From positions 51,962,073 through 52,026,072 of the forward strand of contig CP136064.1 of the NCBI GenBank assembly GCA_032622095.1: a stretch of 64,000 bases of DNA. The letters run 5' to 3'. Of the stretch, positions 39,321 through 49,426 are shown in pieces; the first letter of the stretch is position 1; each line of letters opens with the position of its first letter. The notes under the pieces were generated by a model. The model ran no database searches. It was not told where the DNA came from and saw only the letters and a program-made list of their open reading frames with translations. The stretch comes from Siphonodentalium dalli. Lineage: Eukaryota; Mollusca; Scaphopoda; Gadilida; Siphonodentaliidae. The translations under genes and the position numbers were made by a program.

Positions 39321-39624
39321 TCTGAAACTAATGTTCTGTCTGTCGTTAAATTTCGAAATTTTACTGTTGTAAATTTTTGCCAAAGTTTGTCGGCAAGGCA
39401 CCCAAACCCTCGGGAATTTTTGTCCTTTATGATTACCCCCATAATTCACATACCACCTACCAAGAACACTGCGTTTTCTGAAGAGAAAAAAGTACATAAC
39501 TCTAGCAAAAATCATAGAGACGCATGCTAATTTTCAGCTGTATTTTTGTTCCTTAATACATACAAATGTTATGACCAATTTGATTCAGTTTATATAGAAC
39601 TGCAGTTATCAAATGAATGCCACG

Positions 39625-39920
39625 GATTGATTGATTGATTGATTGATTGAGTGGGGTTTAATGTCGCTTTCAACAACTAAGGCGATATCACGAGATTGTC
39701 AGTTTTAGTGGTGGAGGGAATCCGCACACTTACGGCCAATCTAACAGTGATTTGAATGGCTGATAAACTCTTCGAACATGTGCGGCAAACCACCGGTCAT
39801 CGGTTTTCGAGTTATAAAGTCCACACTGGAAACATGTGGATTTGAACTCTCATCCCCAGCACTGGAGGGCGAGACGGCTTGGAGTTGTACCTTTAACTGA
39901 CTGTGCCACCGAGGCCCCCC
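39625..39920 (-). mobile_element. tRNA-derived SINE
   Basis: Read on the minus strand, the element starts GGGGGGCCTCGGTGGCACAG. It has a polymerase III A box, TGGCACAGTCAG (39897-39908), and a B box, AGTTCAAATCC (39838-39848). A body follows, then GAAAGCGACATTAAACCCCA and a (TCAA)n tail at 39625-39650. This architecture (tRNA head, body, simple tail) is that of a SINE. Similar AT(C/T)AATC-tailed SINEs are common in molluscs, but I cannot assign the family with certainty. Confidence 0.8.
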
Positions 39921-40863
39921 GCAAGCCAAGGACAAAATTGTAATGCTTACACATAATTGTGCATACTTGATATGCATGGGCGGATTTTTGTCGACCTACA
40001 TGTATAATGACACATAAACAGGACCAAAATATGACAAAAGTGAGTATTTTTAAGTATAAGTTGAGACCTCAAACCGCAAATAGTTTCTTTCAAATGAGCC
40101 ATGTCTGATTAATTAGTAAGTTCATTCTGTTGGGGAAGCCAGCGGACGTTTACGCTTGGGTGTATTGTTGAAATAATCTCCTTTGATTACCAACACAGAA
40201 ACACTTGGTAGATAATAACCAACACAGAAACAGTTGGTAAATAAATATTTTCGCTACGACAGAATACTTTCCAGAAGGATTCGTTGTCTGTTCGGAAGTG
40301 TCACAACGCACCAGAGTGAACATACAGTATGTACATAGTGTGCGATGAGTAAAACGCTCAACATCGCGGGGATTTGTTTGGGACAGTTCTCCACGGTGAT
40401 CCGCCCAAAGCTTGAGTGGCGATTAAGAGAATTTGGAGTTTGGTAGTGAGCCCCCGGGGAGGATTTTGAAAGGGCTGGCAACCCTCTCCTACAACCCACT
40501 TTGGTATTGTCGTAATGCCACTGAAGGGCATATGTATAAGTTTTTGAATATGTTCCAATGTACGCATACACAGTAGGCTTTTGTACGTGCAACAGCAGCA
40601 ACAAGCAAAGCCTCTCCCTCATTCCAGAAGTGTACTAGCTATTTGTGACTATATGATGTGACCTATTGACCTAGTCAGCTTGCGTGGAGTGCTGTTATCG
40701 TAGTCTGTCATATCCTGGGCTTATTCTATGGGCTTAACGCCTAGAAGATGGTGCAATTCCATCCGGTTGACATAAGGTCGGTCCGGGCTCCGTGTCTATG
40801 GTTGGTGCGGCCCGCCTGTCGTTTGAATGACATGCACAGGAGCCCGTTTACCTGGTAAATGGC
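39921..40863. other. Left flank of the Polinton, no gene
   Basis: No supportable gene. The segment 40380-40500 and the GC-richer segment 40700-40860 look like dispersed repeat sequence, but I cannot define their ends. The Polinton is inserted at 40870. Confidence 0.5.
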
Positions 40864-40869
40864 GAGGTT
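40864..40869. repeat. Polinton target site duplication (left)
   Basis: GAGGTT directly before the terminus AGAAGAATAGG. The same hexamer follows the other terminus at 57070-57075. Six bases is the diagnostic Polinton/Maverick duplication length. Confidence 0.95.
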
Positions 40870-42000
40870 AGAAGAATAGGAGTCTCGTTCGCTTCACATC
40901 TAAAAATAGAATCTTTGGGGTCTAAAATTGGTTGTACTAAAATATTCCCAAAATATCAAAACCCAAAAAAACTTTCAAAACTTCAAAAATTTATTTTTTC
41001 CAAAAAATTTCAAAATCCCAAAACTTCCAAAATTTGTTAAAAATTTCCAAACTTCCAAATTATCAAAATTTTAAAATTTCCAAACTTCCAAATTATCAAA
41101 ACCCTCAAAATTATTTCTCTAAAAAAAAAAGTTTAAATAAAAAATTTATAACGAGTTTTCGGGTTCTGATAAACTCGATATTAAAAAATGTCGAATGTTA
41201 AATTATTTGCGCGTAATATCTTTCGTAATTTTTTTTGTTCAAATATTTTTCAATGTATTTATTAATCGATGTTTAGAAATAGCTTTATTGGACATTGTGA
41301 CCATCGATATGAATGCATACATTCCAGTGTTTATCGGACGCAGTTCATATAATTGTCATACCTGAAAATAGACACCATTACTTTTACATAAATAATAAAG
41401 AGCGTTTATTCTTTACACTCTCTATCCCATATGACAGGTGTGTATTATCGTGAATTATTGGAAGTATTGAGATGTACTATGTTGAATCCCTAACGGTCGA
41501 AAATTGTAATGTGAAATTACAACCCTCCAGAATGAATTGTCATATTCGCTGTACACGCAATCACACACGCGACATTGGTGGTAACAATGTGTCTTTCACG
41601 CTTTGCTTTACCAAATGAATTATATTATTTCCCCGTTCACAGTTATATGCTATTCAGAAAACATATCGATTTAATGTCTGAACAAACGGGTTAGTATCAA
41701 TTAAGGTTGATAAACTGTGTCATTGTTAGCATTAACACGATAATTAGTTAGCCAAAACATGCATACATATTACGTCAGGTCGTTAGACACTCAATTATAG
41801 AAATTGCTTTGATGACATTGTTATAACAACATTACGTAATAACCACTTATCACTCCAGTCACACTTACGATCATATACCGAAACTACAGGTAGCACCGAT
41901 GATGTAACATTATATCACTGCTATTGTACCAATGATAGGTTCAGACATGTTCGATGTTTAGAAAAATAGATATTAACAATTGTTAAATGTGCAGGTGTTC
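40870..42000. repeat. Polinton left terminal inverted repeat
   Basis: Matches the right end in reverse complement from the terminus to about 41965 almost without change, then after a short divergent patch to GTGCAGGTGTTC at 42000. Its outer part (40930-41130) is a strand-biased tract of A, C and T with almost no G, including a direct repeat of TTTCCAAACTTCCAAATTATC. It contains one TTACGTAA palindrome (41832) and one ACGCTCTTTATT motif in reverse (41396). Confidence 0.96.
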
Positions 42001-42163
42001 TCAGCGGGGGGAACACAGGGTTACGTAATAATAACCAGTTAAACAACTAATGTTGCCTCGTCCGTACAAAACCAATTATCGGTCTATTCATACATTACGT
42101 TCATATATATAATCTTATATAATGTTACGTAATCCGTGCTTGCATATGTTCGGGATTTTATGG

Positions 42164-42170
42164 TATAAAA
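42164..42170 (+). promoter_or_regulatory. TATA box upstream of polymerase B
   Basis: TATAAAA lies 74 bp before the polymerase ATG at 42244, just inside the left inverted repeat. A start site about 30 bp downstream would give a 5' leader of about 50 bases. Two TTACGTAA palindromes (42021 and 42125) lie just upstream. Confidence 0.5.
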
Positions 42171-42243
42171 ATATAGCTTACTAAGCTGTATTCCATATAG
42201 TGAATATACGCCGTTGTAATCACTACTCAGGACTTGTCGAAAA

Positions 42244-45200
42244 ATGGTTGAAGAAATAATGACACCTCTGACAGTGGAGGAAATTTATGAAATAGAATGT
42301 ATTCTGCAAGACATCGAAGAATACGACAAGGCTATCGTAGCTTATCAACTGGATGAAGATATAATTGAAGCATCTACGCTTTGTTCAGGAGATGACCCAT
42401 GGCCGAACCAAATCGGATACGGAGAACATGATGCGCCTAAAAATGATGTTAACAACTCACAACCCGGTACAGCTGGACCATCAGGATTACAAAACCGAGA
42501 AGACGAACAGACACCTCATCAAGATGAAGCCGTAAAATCAGACAATCAAACAGCCGGCAGTTCTGATATTCAAATAACCGGATATAGCATTCGCAAAAGG
42601 AGTGAACGAACCTTCGGAAACAATTTGGCAACACAGAGAACATATGAGATCAAATTAGATGAAATTTACAAAGAGAAAAAGTTAATCGACATATACAGGA
42701 ATCTACATTCAATGTTCGAGGACACTATTCAAAGAGCTCGTGGAAATTTGGCTGACAATGATCTTGGCAGAGTTATCATTCACCATGAGAGTTTGGACAA
42801 CCCTATAGTAGTTCCGTTACAAACGTTGCAAACGTTAAATGCTAACACTGTGATTGACAGAATCGAACTCGTTTTGAACAGCAACCAAACACTGACTGTC
42901 AATCAAAGTTTCCGCATAGATATAGGCACCATCGAGTTACCTAAAGGCGGAGCACGGAGGAGGATAACGGCTTTACATGATGAAAGTGACAATCTAAGAA
43001 ATAAAACATCGATCGTTACGATTGAAAATACCGACAATATGTGTATGGCTCGGGCTATCGCCACATGTTGGTGTAAATTAAATATTTGCAGTCCTGATGA
43101 ATGGCTGGAAATAACACAGAATAGAGGAACCAGAAATAATTTACAACTCATCATGGAATACAGAAAAGTACCGATCAGTTATTACAACAATATTAGGGCC
43201 AAAAAACGTACGGAGCAAGGAAAATTAGCCAAAGCAATTAGTGTCATCGCAGGTGTATCAACAGACAGACCATCCAGTTTAGCAGATCTAAAAGCATTCG
43301 AGGACACTCTGAATTTGACAATACTAGTCGTCAGTGCTAGACTGGGTAATAAATTCATTACCAGCGCGCCTACAGACGGTATAGAAAGACCCGTGATATA
43401 TTTATATCTCACTGCTAATGAACATTTCCACGCTATACAATCCATAACGGGATTCTTTAGCGCAATATATTTCTGTGTGCATTGTTTAAAACATTATGCA
43501 TCCAAAGGAAAGCATTATTGTGAACACACCTGTTTCGTGTGTAAAAGTGATAAATGTGAACAAAGTGAAAACAAAGAACATTGTTCAGATTGTAATATGA
43601 CGTGTATGTCTCATCAATGTTTCGTGCGTCATAAAGCAAAACCTATTAATCAAGCTTCGGGAGAAACGACAGCTCCTTGTCAAAAATGGTGGAAATGCTT
43701 GGACTGTACAAAAGTCATGGAGAGACGGAAAAGACGCCCGAATCAACACGTGTGCGGAGAAACATTTTGTAGATCGTGTGACAAATACACAATGGGAGCA
43801 CACGAATGTTATGTAAGGGCCATACCTCCCGTTACTGATGATGAAAGAGCTAAATTCTGTTTCTTCGACTTCAAAACCATTCAACATGATATATTGGAAT
43901 GTTCTGAAGGATATACACCTTTACATACAAAGGATTGCCAGGACTGTAAAGAGGATCATATATGCAAGAAATGTGCTAAGTGTCAGGTGAGTCTTAACCT
44001 AATTGTAATATATATATATATGTAACACATTACAGTCGAAATCACGATAACGTAACGCTCTTTATTAAAGGCGCGCATAAGTAGAGACGCTCTTTCATTT
44101 TTAAAAATTATATTAGATTATCGCTGAACGCTCTTTAGCTGTTATCTCGCGTGTGCGGTTACCATATAACAATAACATACTTGAATTCGACCAAAGTTAA
44201 GGGGTCTCAATATTAAAATTCAACTGAGTCACAGATGTTAAATCGAGTAATTAACTTTTTTAATTCTTGACACATTGAAAATGTGTAACATATTTTTTTG
44301 TGAAAAGAGATTTGTAATTGTTATATAGTAAGCTAACGTAACATATAATTGTTTTAACTTTATTGAACTTGATAGCTGCGTGCTTGAATCGACAATTATA
44401 CAGGCTATATGTCGATGGTCGGATCATGATATACATTTTTAATATTGACACGTAGATTGGAACGAGTAATTTTTAGGATCAACCAACGAACAATAGTAAT
44501 ACGTCAACGCTCTTTATTAACGTTGAACCTATACCAAAACATTTTTTTTTTTAAATAATTATCTAAACAAAGTGTAGACGTTTTATTTTGTTTTTTATTA
44601 TCGATAAAGCTAGAGGTTAAAACGTTCAATTATTACTTTTCAGAACTGTTTAAAAACATGGTGCGGAAAAGTCCAGCATACACCGAACTTCCTCGTCGCC
44701 CAAACAGCTTGCTACGAATGCATGCATGAATCGTTGGAAGTGAAACCGAACTGTAGAAATTGCGGACCTCTATGTGATGCGTGTATCGACAGTGATGCGA
44801 AGAAGAAGAAGAAGAAGAGTGACCGAAATTTATGTTCGGATACATGCAGACTCCGAGAGGTTATATTTAGCGGTCCTGATACCGGTGAAAAGTTTGGAAA
44901 ATGGTTATTCTCGGAACAACACAAGGGATTCATAGCACTGGCTCACAACTTCAAGGGTTACGATGGATATTTTCTCATGGAATATCTCATTGATCAATCA
45001 TTGAGACCCAAAGTTATATATAATGGATCCAAATTGATGTACCTATACGTGGAAAAAGATCTTCATATCAAAGTACTGGACAGTCTCAGCTTTCTACCAA
45101 TGAAGTTGGCACTGTTACCGAAAACTTTCGGTCTGGATGGCGAGAAAAAAGGATGGTTCCCGCACTTTTTCAATAAATCAGCCAACCAGAATTATGAAGG

Positions 45201-47469
45201 ACCGTATCCGGATGCCAAATATTACGGCGCTGATTATATGAGTGTGGCTGAACGAAAAGACTTCACGAAATGGCACGCTGTTCAAACAAATGCAGTTTTC
45301 ATCTTCAAGAAAGAATTATCGGATTATTGTCGTAGTGATGTCAATATTTTGAGACAAGCTTGCATAAAATTCAGAACCCACATCATGAATGCGACTGGAA
45401 ATATACAACCCGTAATTGACGAGTTTTCTGGCGATATGAAGTTCAAACTGGTTGGTGCGGTTGATCCATTCCAATACGTTACAATCGCATCGGTATGTAT
45501 GGGTATATTCAGAACGAAATTCGTCGACGAGGAATGGAGAGTGCGTCTAAGTACCGAAGGGAAAACGTGGCTTCCTGCTAAATGTAAAGATGGAACTTTG
45601 TATATTTTATACAAAGGTGAATGGGTTCAAGACACAAAACTTGAAGATGAACGCGGCGTCCAAATTCGTGACAAAGAATTTCTCAAATCCCAGATAGCTC
45701 GAATCCCCAAGACATCATATAAAGATCAATACAGCAAAAGTTCGATTCAATGGCTGGAATGGATGATGTTCAAAGACAAAGTTCACATAACTCACGCATT
45801 GAACGGCCGTGAAAAGAAACTCGATGATGCAAAGTACAGATTGGATGGCTATTGCGAAGAATTAAACACGGCATTCGAATTTCACGGATGTCAATTCCAT
45901 GGATGTGAACTTTGTCTGAGTCACGATAGAGACGTAGTCAAGAATCCGATAACCAACCAGACACCTAATGAATTATACGGACTCACACAGAAAAAGAAGT
46001 TTATAGAAAGTCGAGGCATGAAATATGTGTGCATTTGGGAACACGAGTTCGTCGCTGCTCGAAAGACTAATCCGGAGCTTCGTGACTTCATCGCTAGCTT
46101 AGACATTGTTGAACGGCTAGAGCCTAGAGACAGTTTCTTCGGCGGCATAACGAATGCAACTAAATTACACTACAAGACTGCCGTTGGTGAGAAAATACAT
46201 TATTTTGACTTCACGTCGCTGTATCCAAGTGTGCTCAAATACTCTCGCTACCCGATTGGACACCCGAAAATCATTTTGGGCGATGACATTACCGAGCTTA
46301 AGGATTACTTCGGAATAGCGCAAGTCAAGATTTTACCACCTAATGGACTCTATCACCCCGTATTACCGTATCGATCCGAAGGTAAACTGAAGTTTCCACT
46401 GTGCAGGACTTGTGCTGATAATGAAAATCAACGACCTTGCACGTGTACGTGCCAACAGAGAGCTATTACCGGTGTTTGGTGTATTCCTGAACTGGAGACA
46501 GCTGTCAAAGTGGGATACAAGATTCTCAAAATATATGAAATATACCATTGGACCGAAACGTCAGACTATAGCCAACAAAATGGATTATTCACGGAATATA
46601 TAAACACATTCTTAAAGTTCAAGCAGCAGGCTAGCGGTCCTCCGGATTGGATAAAATCTAACGAAGACATGGATAAATACATCACAGCGTATAAAGACAA
46701 CGAAGGTATATTACTGGACAGAGAAAGCATCGAAAAGAATCCAGGACTGAGGCAAATCAGTAAGCTCATGCTCAATTCATTTTGGGGGAAGCTAGGCCAA
46801 AACCAGAATTTCAAACAGACCGAGTATTTCCATTAATCGGAACAAGACAATCTATTCCAGCTCATTTCAAATCCAATGAAACAAATGGAAAATTTTCATG
46901 TCATAACTGATGACATTCTTCAAATGGAGTGGACCTATCGAAAAGACTGTGTGCCTTGTGGAGCAGCGAATAACATATATTTGGCCACATTCACGACGTG
47001 TCACGCTCGATTAATGCTATATGAAGTTATTCATTCCTTGGACAGAAGAGTATTATATTACGACACGGGTAGTTGTGTATTTAGCAGCACTGAGGATCAA
47101 ATTAATCCCCCACTGGGCGACTATTTGGGACAACTGACCAGCGAGCTAGATCCTGATGAATACATCGAAGAATTTGTTTCTGGAGGCCCCAAGAATTACG
47201 CTTATCGAACAAATAAAGCTAAAGAGACGTGTAAAGTTCGGGGGTTCTCTTTGAACTTTGAAAATTCACAGTTCATCAATTTCCAGACGATTAAAGAGCT
47301 GTTAGAATCTGGAAGCACAGTGCCCATCACCACAACCAATCCAAGGAAAATATGCAGATCGAAAGGAAAAAGAAAAATATATAACAGATCTGAGGACAAA
47401 CAGTACCGAGTTGTTTATACCAAACGCAGACGATTGGATAACATGGATACACTGCCATATGGATATTGA
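42244..47469 (+). pseudogene. POLB: Polinton DNA polymerase B, spliced and inactivated
   Basis: Family B, protein-primed-type replicative polymerase of the element. Exon 1 is 42244-43986 and exon 2 is 44644-47469, joined in phase 0. The N-terminal 580 residues hold an acidic leader, a segment with NMCMARAI and HFHAIQ that is OTU-like in layout (tentative), and a Cys-rich zinc-binding region. Exonuclease motifs: I is FFDFKT (43861), with Lys where the catalytic Glu belongs; II is HNFKGYDGYF (about 44944); III is YCRSD (45325). Polymerase motifs: A is DFTSLYPS (46207); B is KLMLNSFWGKLG (46762); C is YYDTGS (47059), with Gly replacing the second catalytic Asp. An in-frame TAA at 46834-46836 cuts the protein between motifs B and C. 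The lesions imply no functional polymerase. Confidence 0.93.
43987..44643 (+). other. Intron in polymerase B (657 bp)
   Basis: Donor CAG|GTGAGT at 43986/43987; acceptor TATTACTTTTCAG| at 44643, preceded by a T-rich tract. Exon phases agree exactly and the conserved protein text continues across (HTPNFLVAQTACYEC follows the acceptor). It contains three exact copies of GCTCTTTA within an ACGCTCTTTA-like context (44057, 44130, 44509). Confidence 0.85.
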
Positions 47470-47683
47470 ACGAGGTACGTAATATATATATAATTTAATC
47501 GTCTATATTTGATCAAGGTTGTAATGAGAGTGTAAACATTCGATCGATGGTAGTTATCGGATTATACTAAGACTTGTTCAAACACGTTCGATGTTAGATA
47601 ACATCGAGCGTGTATGAACACGTATTACTATAAACGTATGGCCGTCATTGGTCAATTTATCCAAGGTGTCCATTTTTTCGATC

Positions 47684-47690
47684 TATAAAA
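47684..47690 (+). promoter_or_regulatory. TATA box for the PC4/TBP transcript
   Basis: CTATAAAATGC lies about 70 bp upstream of a good splice donor, ATACAG|GTTAGT at 47760/47761. A start site around 47712-47720 would give a short non-coding first exon. Confidence 0.5.
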
Positions 47691-47866
47691 TGCTACCCGA
47701 TCCAGTTCACAATTACAAATTCGGTAGTCCTATGCTGTGCGTGTGAAATATTCTATACAGGTTAGTTATGAATTAGTTGTTTTTTTTCTATCATTACATT
47801 TTTACCTCCAGTACAATCTCATTTTGGTTTATACTTAAACCAAAAACAACTATGTTTTTTTTTTTT

Positions 47867-48427
47867 TTATTTTCTCAACGAAGAGTCACCATAATTCCAG
47901 ATTATTCCGAATGACCAGATTAATTCATTCTCTAATTCTGAAATATATTTCGATTTACTTGTAGAAATGTAATCCAAAATCACGCCGCTGTTAAGTATTT
48001 GTTCAATCGTGAACAGTGTACACGGTTCACGGAGAATGATATATCCGTGAATTATTGTCACTTCTTCAAAACTTCTCTGATTGAAAACCCAGTCTCGGTA
48101 TTCTGCAAATCTCACAAAGTTATCTCCAATAAGTTCACGAATGTCATGTATTTTGTTTTTAGGAACGCCTCTAAATACCCAGCGATTTGAAAACATTTGA
48201 TTCAATATATCTTGTAAGAAATCAGTTTCAAATTCAGACCTAGCAATCAAAGATTTCAATCGTTGTACAGGAAAATATCCTTCATCTATATTCTTCAGTA
48301 TTATTTTAATTTCTCTTATAAACCAATTGTGTAGTAGTTGTTTTTTTATTTCTGGATTTATAGTTGACATTTCAATTAGCTGATTGTATATTTTCTCCAG
48401 TATTTCTGCGGGTAGTATTCTCTCCAT
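47867..48427 (-). CDS. Polinton orphan gene, F-box-like start
   Basis: 186 codons from ATG at 48427. The N-terminus, LPAEILEKIYNQL (residues 5-17), has the L-P-x-E-[IL]-L-x-x-I pattern seen at the start of F-box motifs, which recruit substrates to SCF ubiquitin ligases; only that short match supports it. The rest is alpha-helical in character, rich in Ile, Asn and Glu, with aromatic patches (NRWVFRG, EYRDWVFNQ), and I do not recognise it. The stop is part of AAATAAAA, so a poly(A) signal overlaps it, and a 12-14-base A run follows on the same strand. The gene is AT-rich while the DNA directly upstream is extremely GC-rich, so its promoter may have been displaced by the minisatellite. The longer frame through the GC-rich tract is not considered coding. 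Confidence 0.6.
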   Translation of the reverse strand: MERILPAEILEKIYNQLIEMSTINPEIKKQLLHNWFIREIKIILKNIDEGYFPVQRLKSLIARSEFETDFLQDILNQMFSNRWVFRGVPKNKIHDIRELIGDNFVRFAEYRDWVFNQRSFEEVTIIHGYIILREPCTLFTIEQILNSGVILDYISTSKSKYISELENELIWSFGIIWNYGDSSLRK

Positions 48428-48473
48428 AATGAACTGACTCAATGACTCAATTTTCTTATTCTTATTGAGTATG

Positions 48474-48690
48474 CGGGCGGGGCGGGCCTCCCCTCCCCCC
48501 AGGGCGGGCGGGGCTCCCCCTCCCCAGGGCGGGGCGGGGGCGGTCGGGCGGGCGGGCCTCCCCTCCCCAGGGCGGGCGGGCGGGCGGGCGGGGCGGGCCT
48601 CCCCTCCCCAGGGCGGGCGGGCGGGCGGGCGGGGGCGGGCTTCCCCTCCCCCAGGGCGGGCGGGGCGTGCGGGGGCGGGCCTCCCCCCAC
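48474..48690. repeat. GC-rich minisatellite, G-quadruplex-prone
   Basis: Irregular repeats of CTCCCCTCCCCAGGGCGGGC with blocks of (GGGC)n. Composition is over 85% G+C in an element that is otherwise AT-rich, a sharp local anomaly. Runs of GGG spaced by one base favour G-quadruplexes on the plus strand. Pro/Arg/Gly/Ala-rich frames in every reading direction are by-products. Its right flank, CACACCCAACATCCACC, recurs in inverted form at 55860, still inside the Polinton. Confidence 0.92.
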
Positions 48691-48803
48691 ACCCAACATC
48701 CACCAAACACATGAGCGGACTCCTTTCGGACTTTTGTATTCTCGATGTGTAACTGATAAGTAATGTTTTGTTTTCTTATTTTCCAGGTTCAAAATAAAAA
48801 ACA

Positions 48804-49415
48804 ATGACTGATCAACCCGATGTTGAAGGAAACCAACGGACTGAAACCAACGAGAGGGCGTTCCATCCACAATGCTTAGCCCCGTTAGGAAATGACATTT
48901 TCCTATTTGACGGCCGATTCCAGGGAAATCTGTATATACACATACGAGAGTGCGGTGAAAGTTCTGCGGGCCATAAATTTCCGACAAAATCTGGAATAAC
49001 ATTAAATCTAAGGAGATTCAAAGAGTTGAAATCTTACTTAGCAGATATACATCAAGAAGTGGTCAGTTATCGTACCGGTGAAGACGATGTATTCATGAGA
49101 CGTCATATCGGAGGGAATTTCTTCATTACGATAAAGAGCGGCATCCCGCGTGTTGACATTCGCAGGTATTGACTGCCTGAACATTCAGATGATTTGTGTG
49201 CAACCAAATACGGAATATCTCTGACATTCGACCAATTTGAAGAACTAGTTGGAGCTATATTCGTCCTGTGTGCTAATATTCCTGAAATTGATCAGACTGT
49301 GCAGTGCTATTTGACCGACGATCACCAAAACCAGGAAGGATCTTTAAGATGTATGGAATGCTGCCCCAACGGCGATAGAACGTGTTTGATTAACAGGATG
49401 CAGACATTGATCTAA
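48804..49415 (+). pseudogene. Tandem PC4-like (p15 coactivator) protein, one nonsense codon
   Basis: PC4/Sub1-family proteins bind single-stranded and melted promoter DNA and cooperate with TFIIA/TBP in transcription. Domain 1 (about residues 28-90) contains LYIHIREC and SGITLNLRRFKEL; domain 2 (from about 98) contains FFITIKSG and RVDIRRY before a TGA at 49170-49172, then KYGISLTFDQFEEL after it in the same frame. Both show the family order: beta strands ending in an I-R-x motif, then G-I-x-L and a helix. The stop falls at the position after R-R-Y, where PC4 proteins usually have Trp, so a one-base change is likely. The frame continues to TAA at 49413. A Cys-rich tail (MECCPNGDRTC) follows domain 2. 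It lies 11 bp upstream of the TBP-like gene. Confidence 0.75.
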
Positions 49416-49426
49416 ACATTACTCCT

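Larger units (their letters stand above)
47761..48786 (+). other. Predicted 5'-UTR intron of the PC4/TBP unit
   Basis: Donor CAG|GTTAGT at 47760/47761 and acceptor TTCTTATTTTCCAG|GTTC at 48786/48787, 18 bases before the PC4-like ATG. If real, the minus-strand orphan gene and the GC-rich minisatellite are nested inside this intron. There is no in-frame start upstream, consistent with a leader exon. Confidence 0.5.

Noticed and set aside
38723-39515. Three overlapping minus-strand proteins of 172-243 residues
   Set aside because: All come from the 22-bp minisatellite, which is open in every frame.
48439-48752. Pro/Arg/Gly-rich frames and a long N-terminal extension of the orphan gene
   Set aside because: They translate a GC-rich minisatellite that is open on both strands. 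The AT-rich part with its own ATG at 48427 is the better model.
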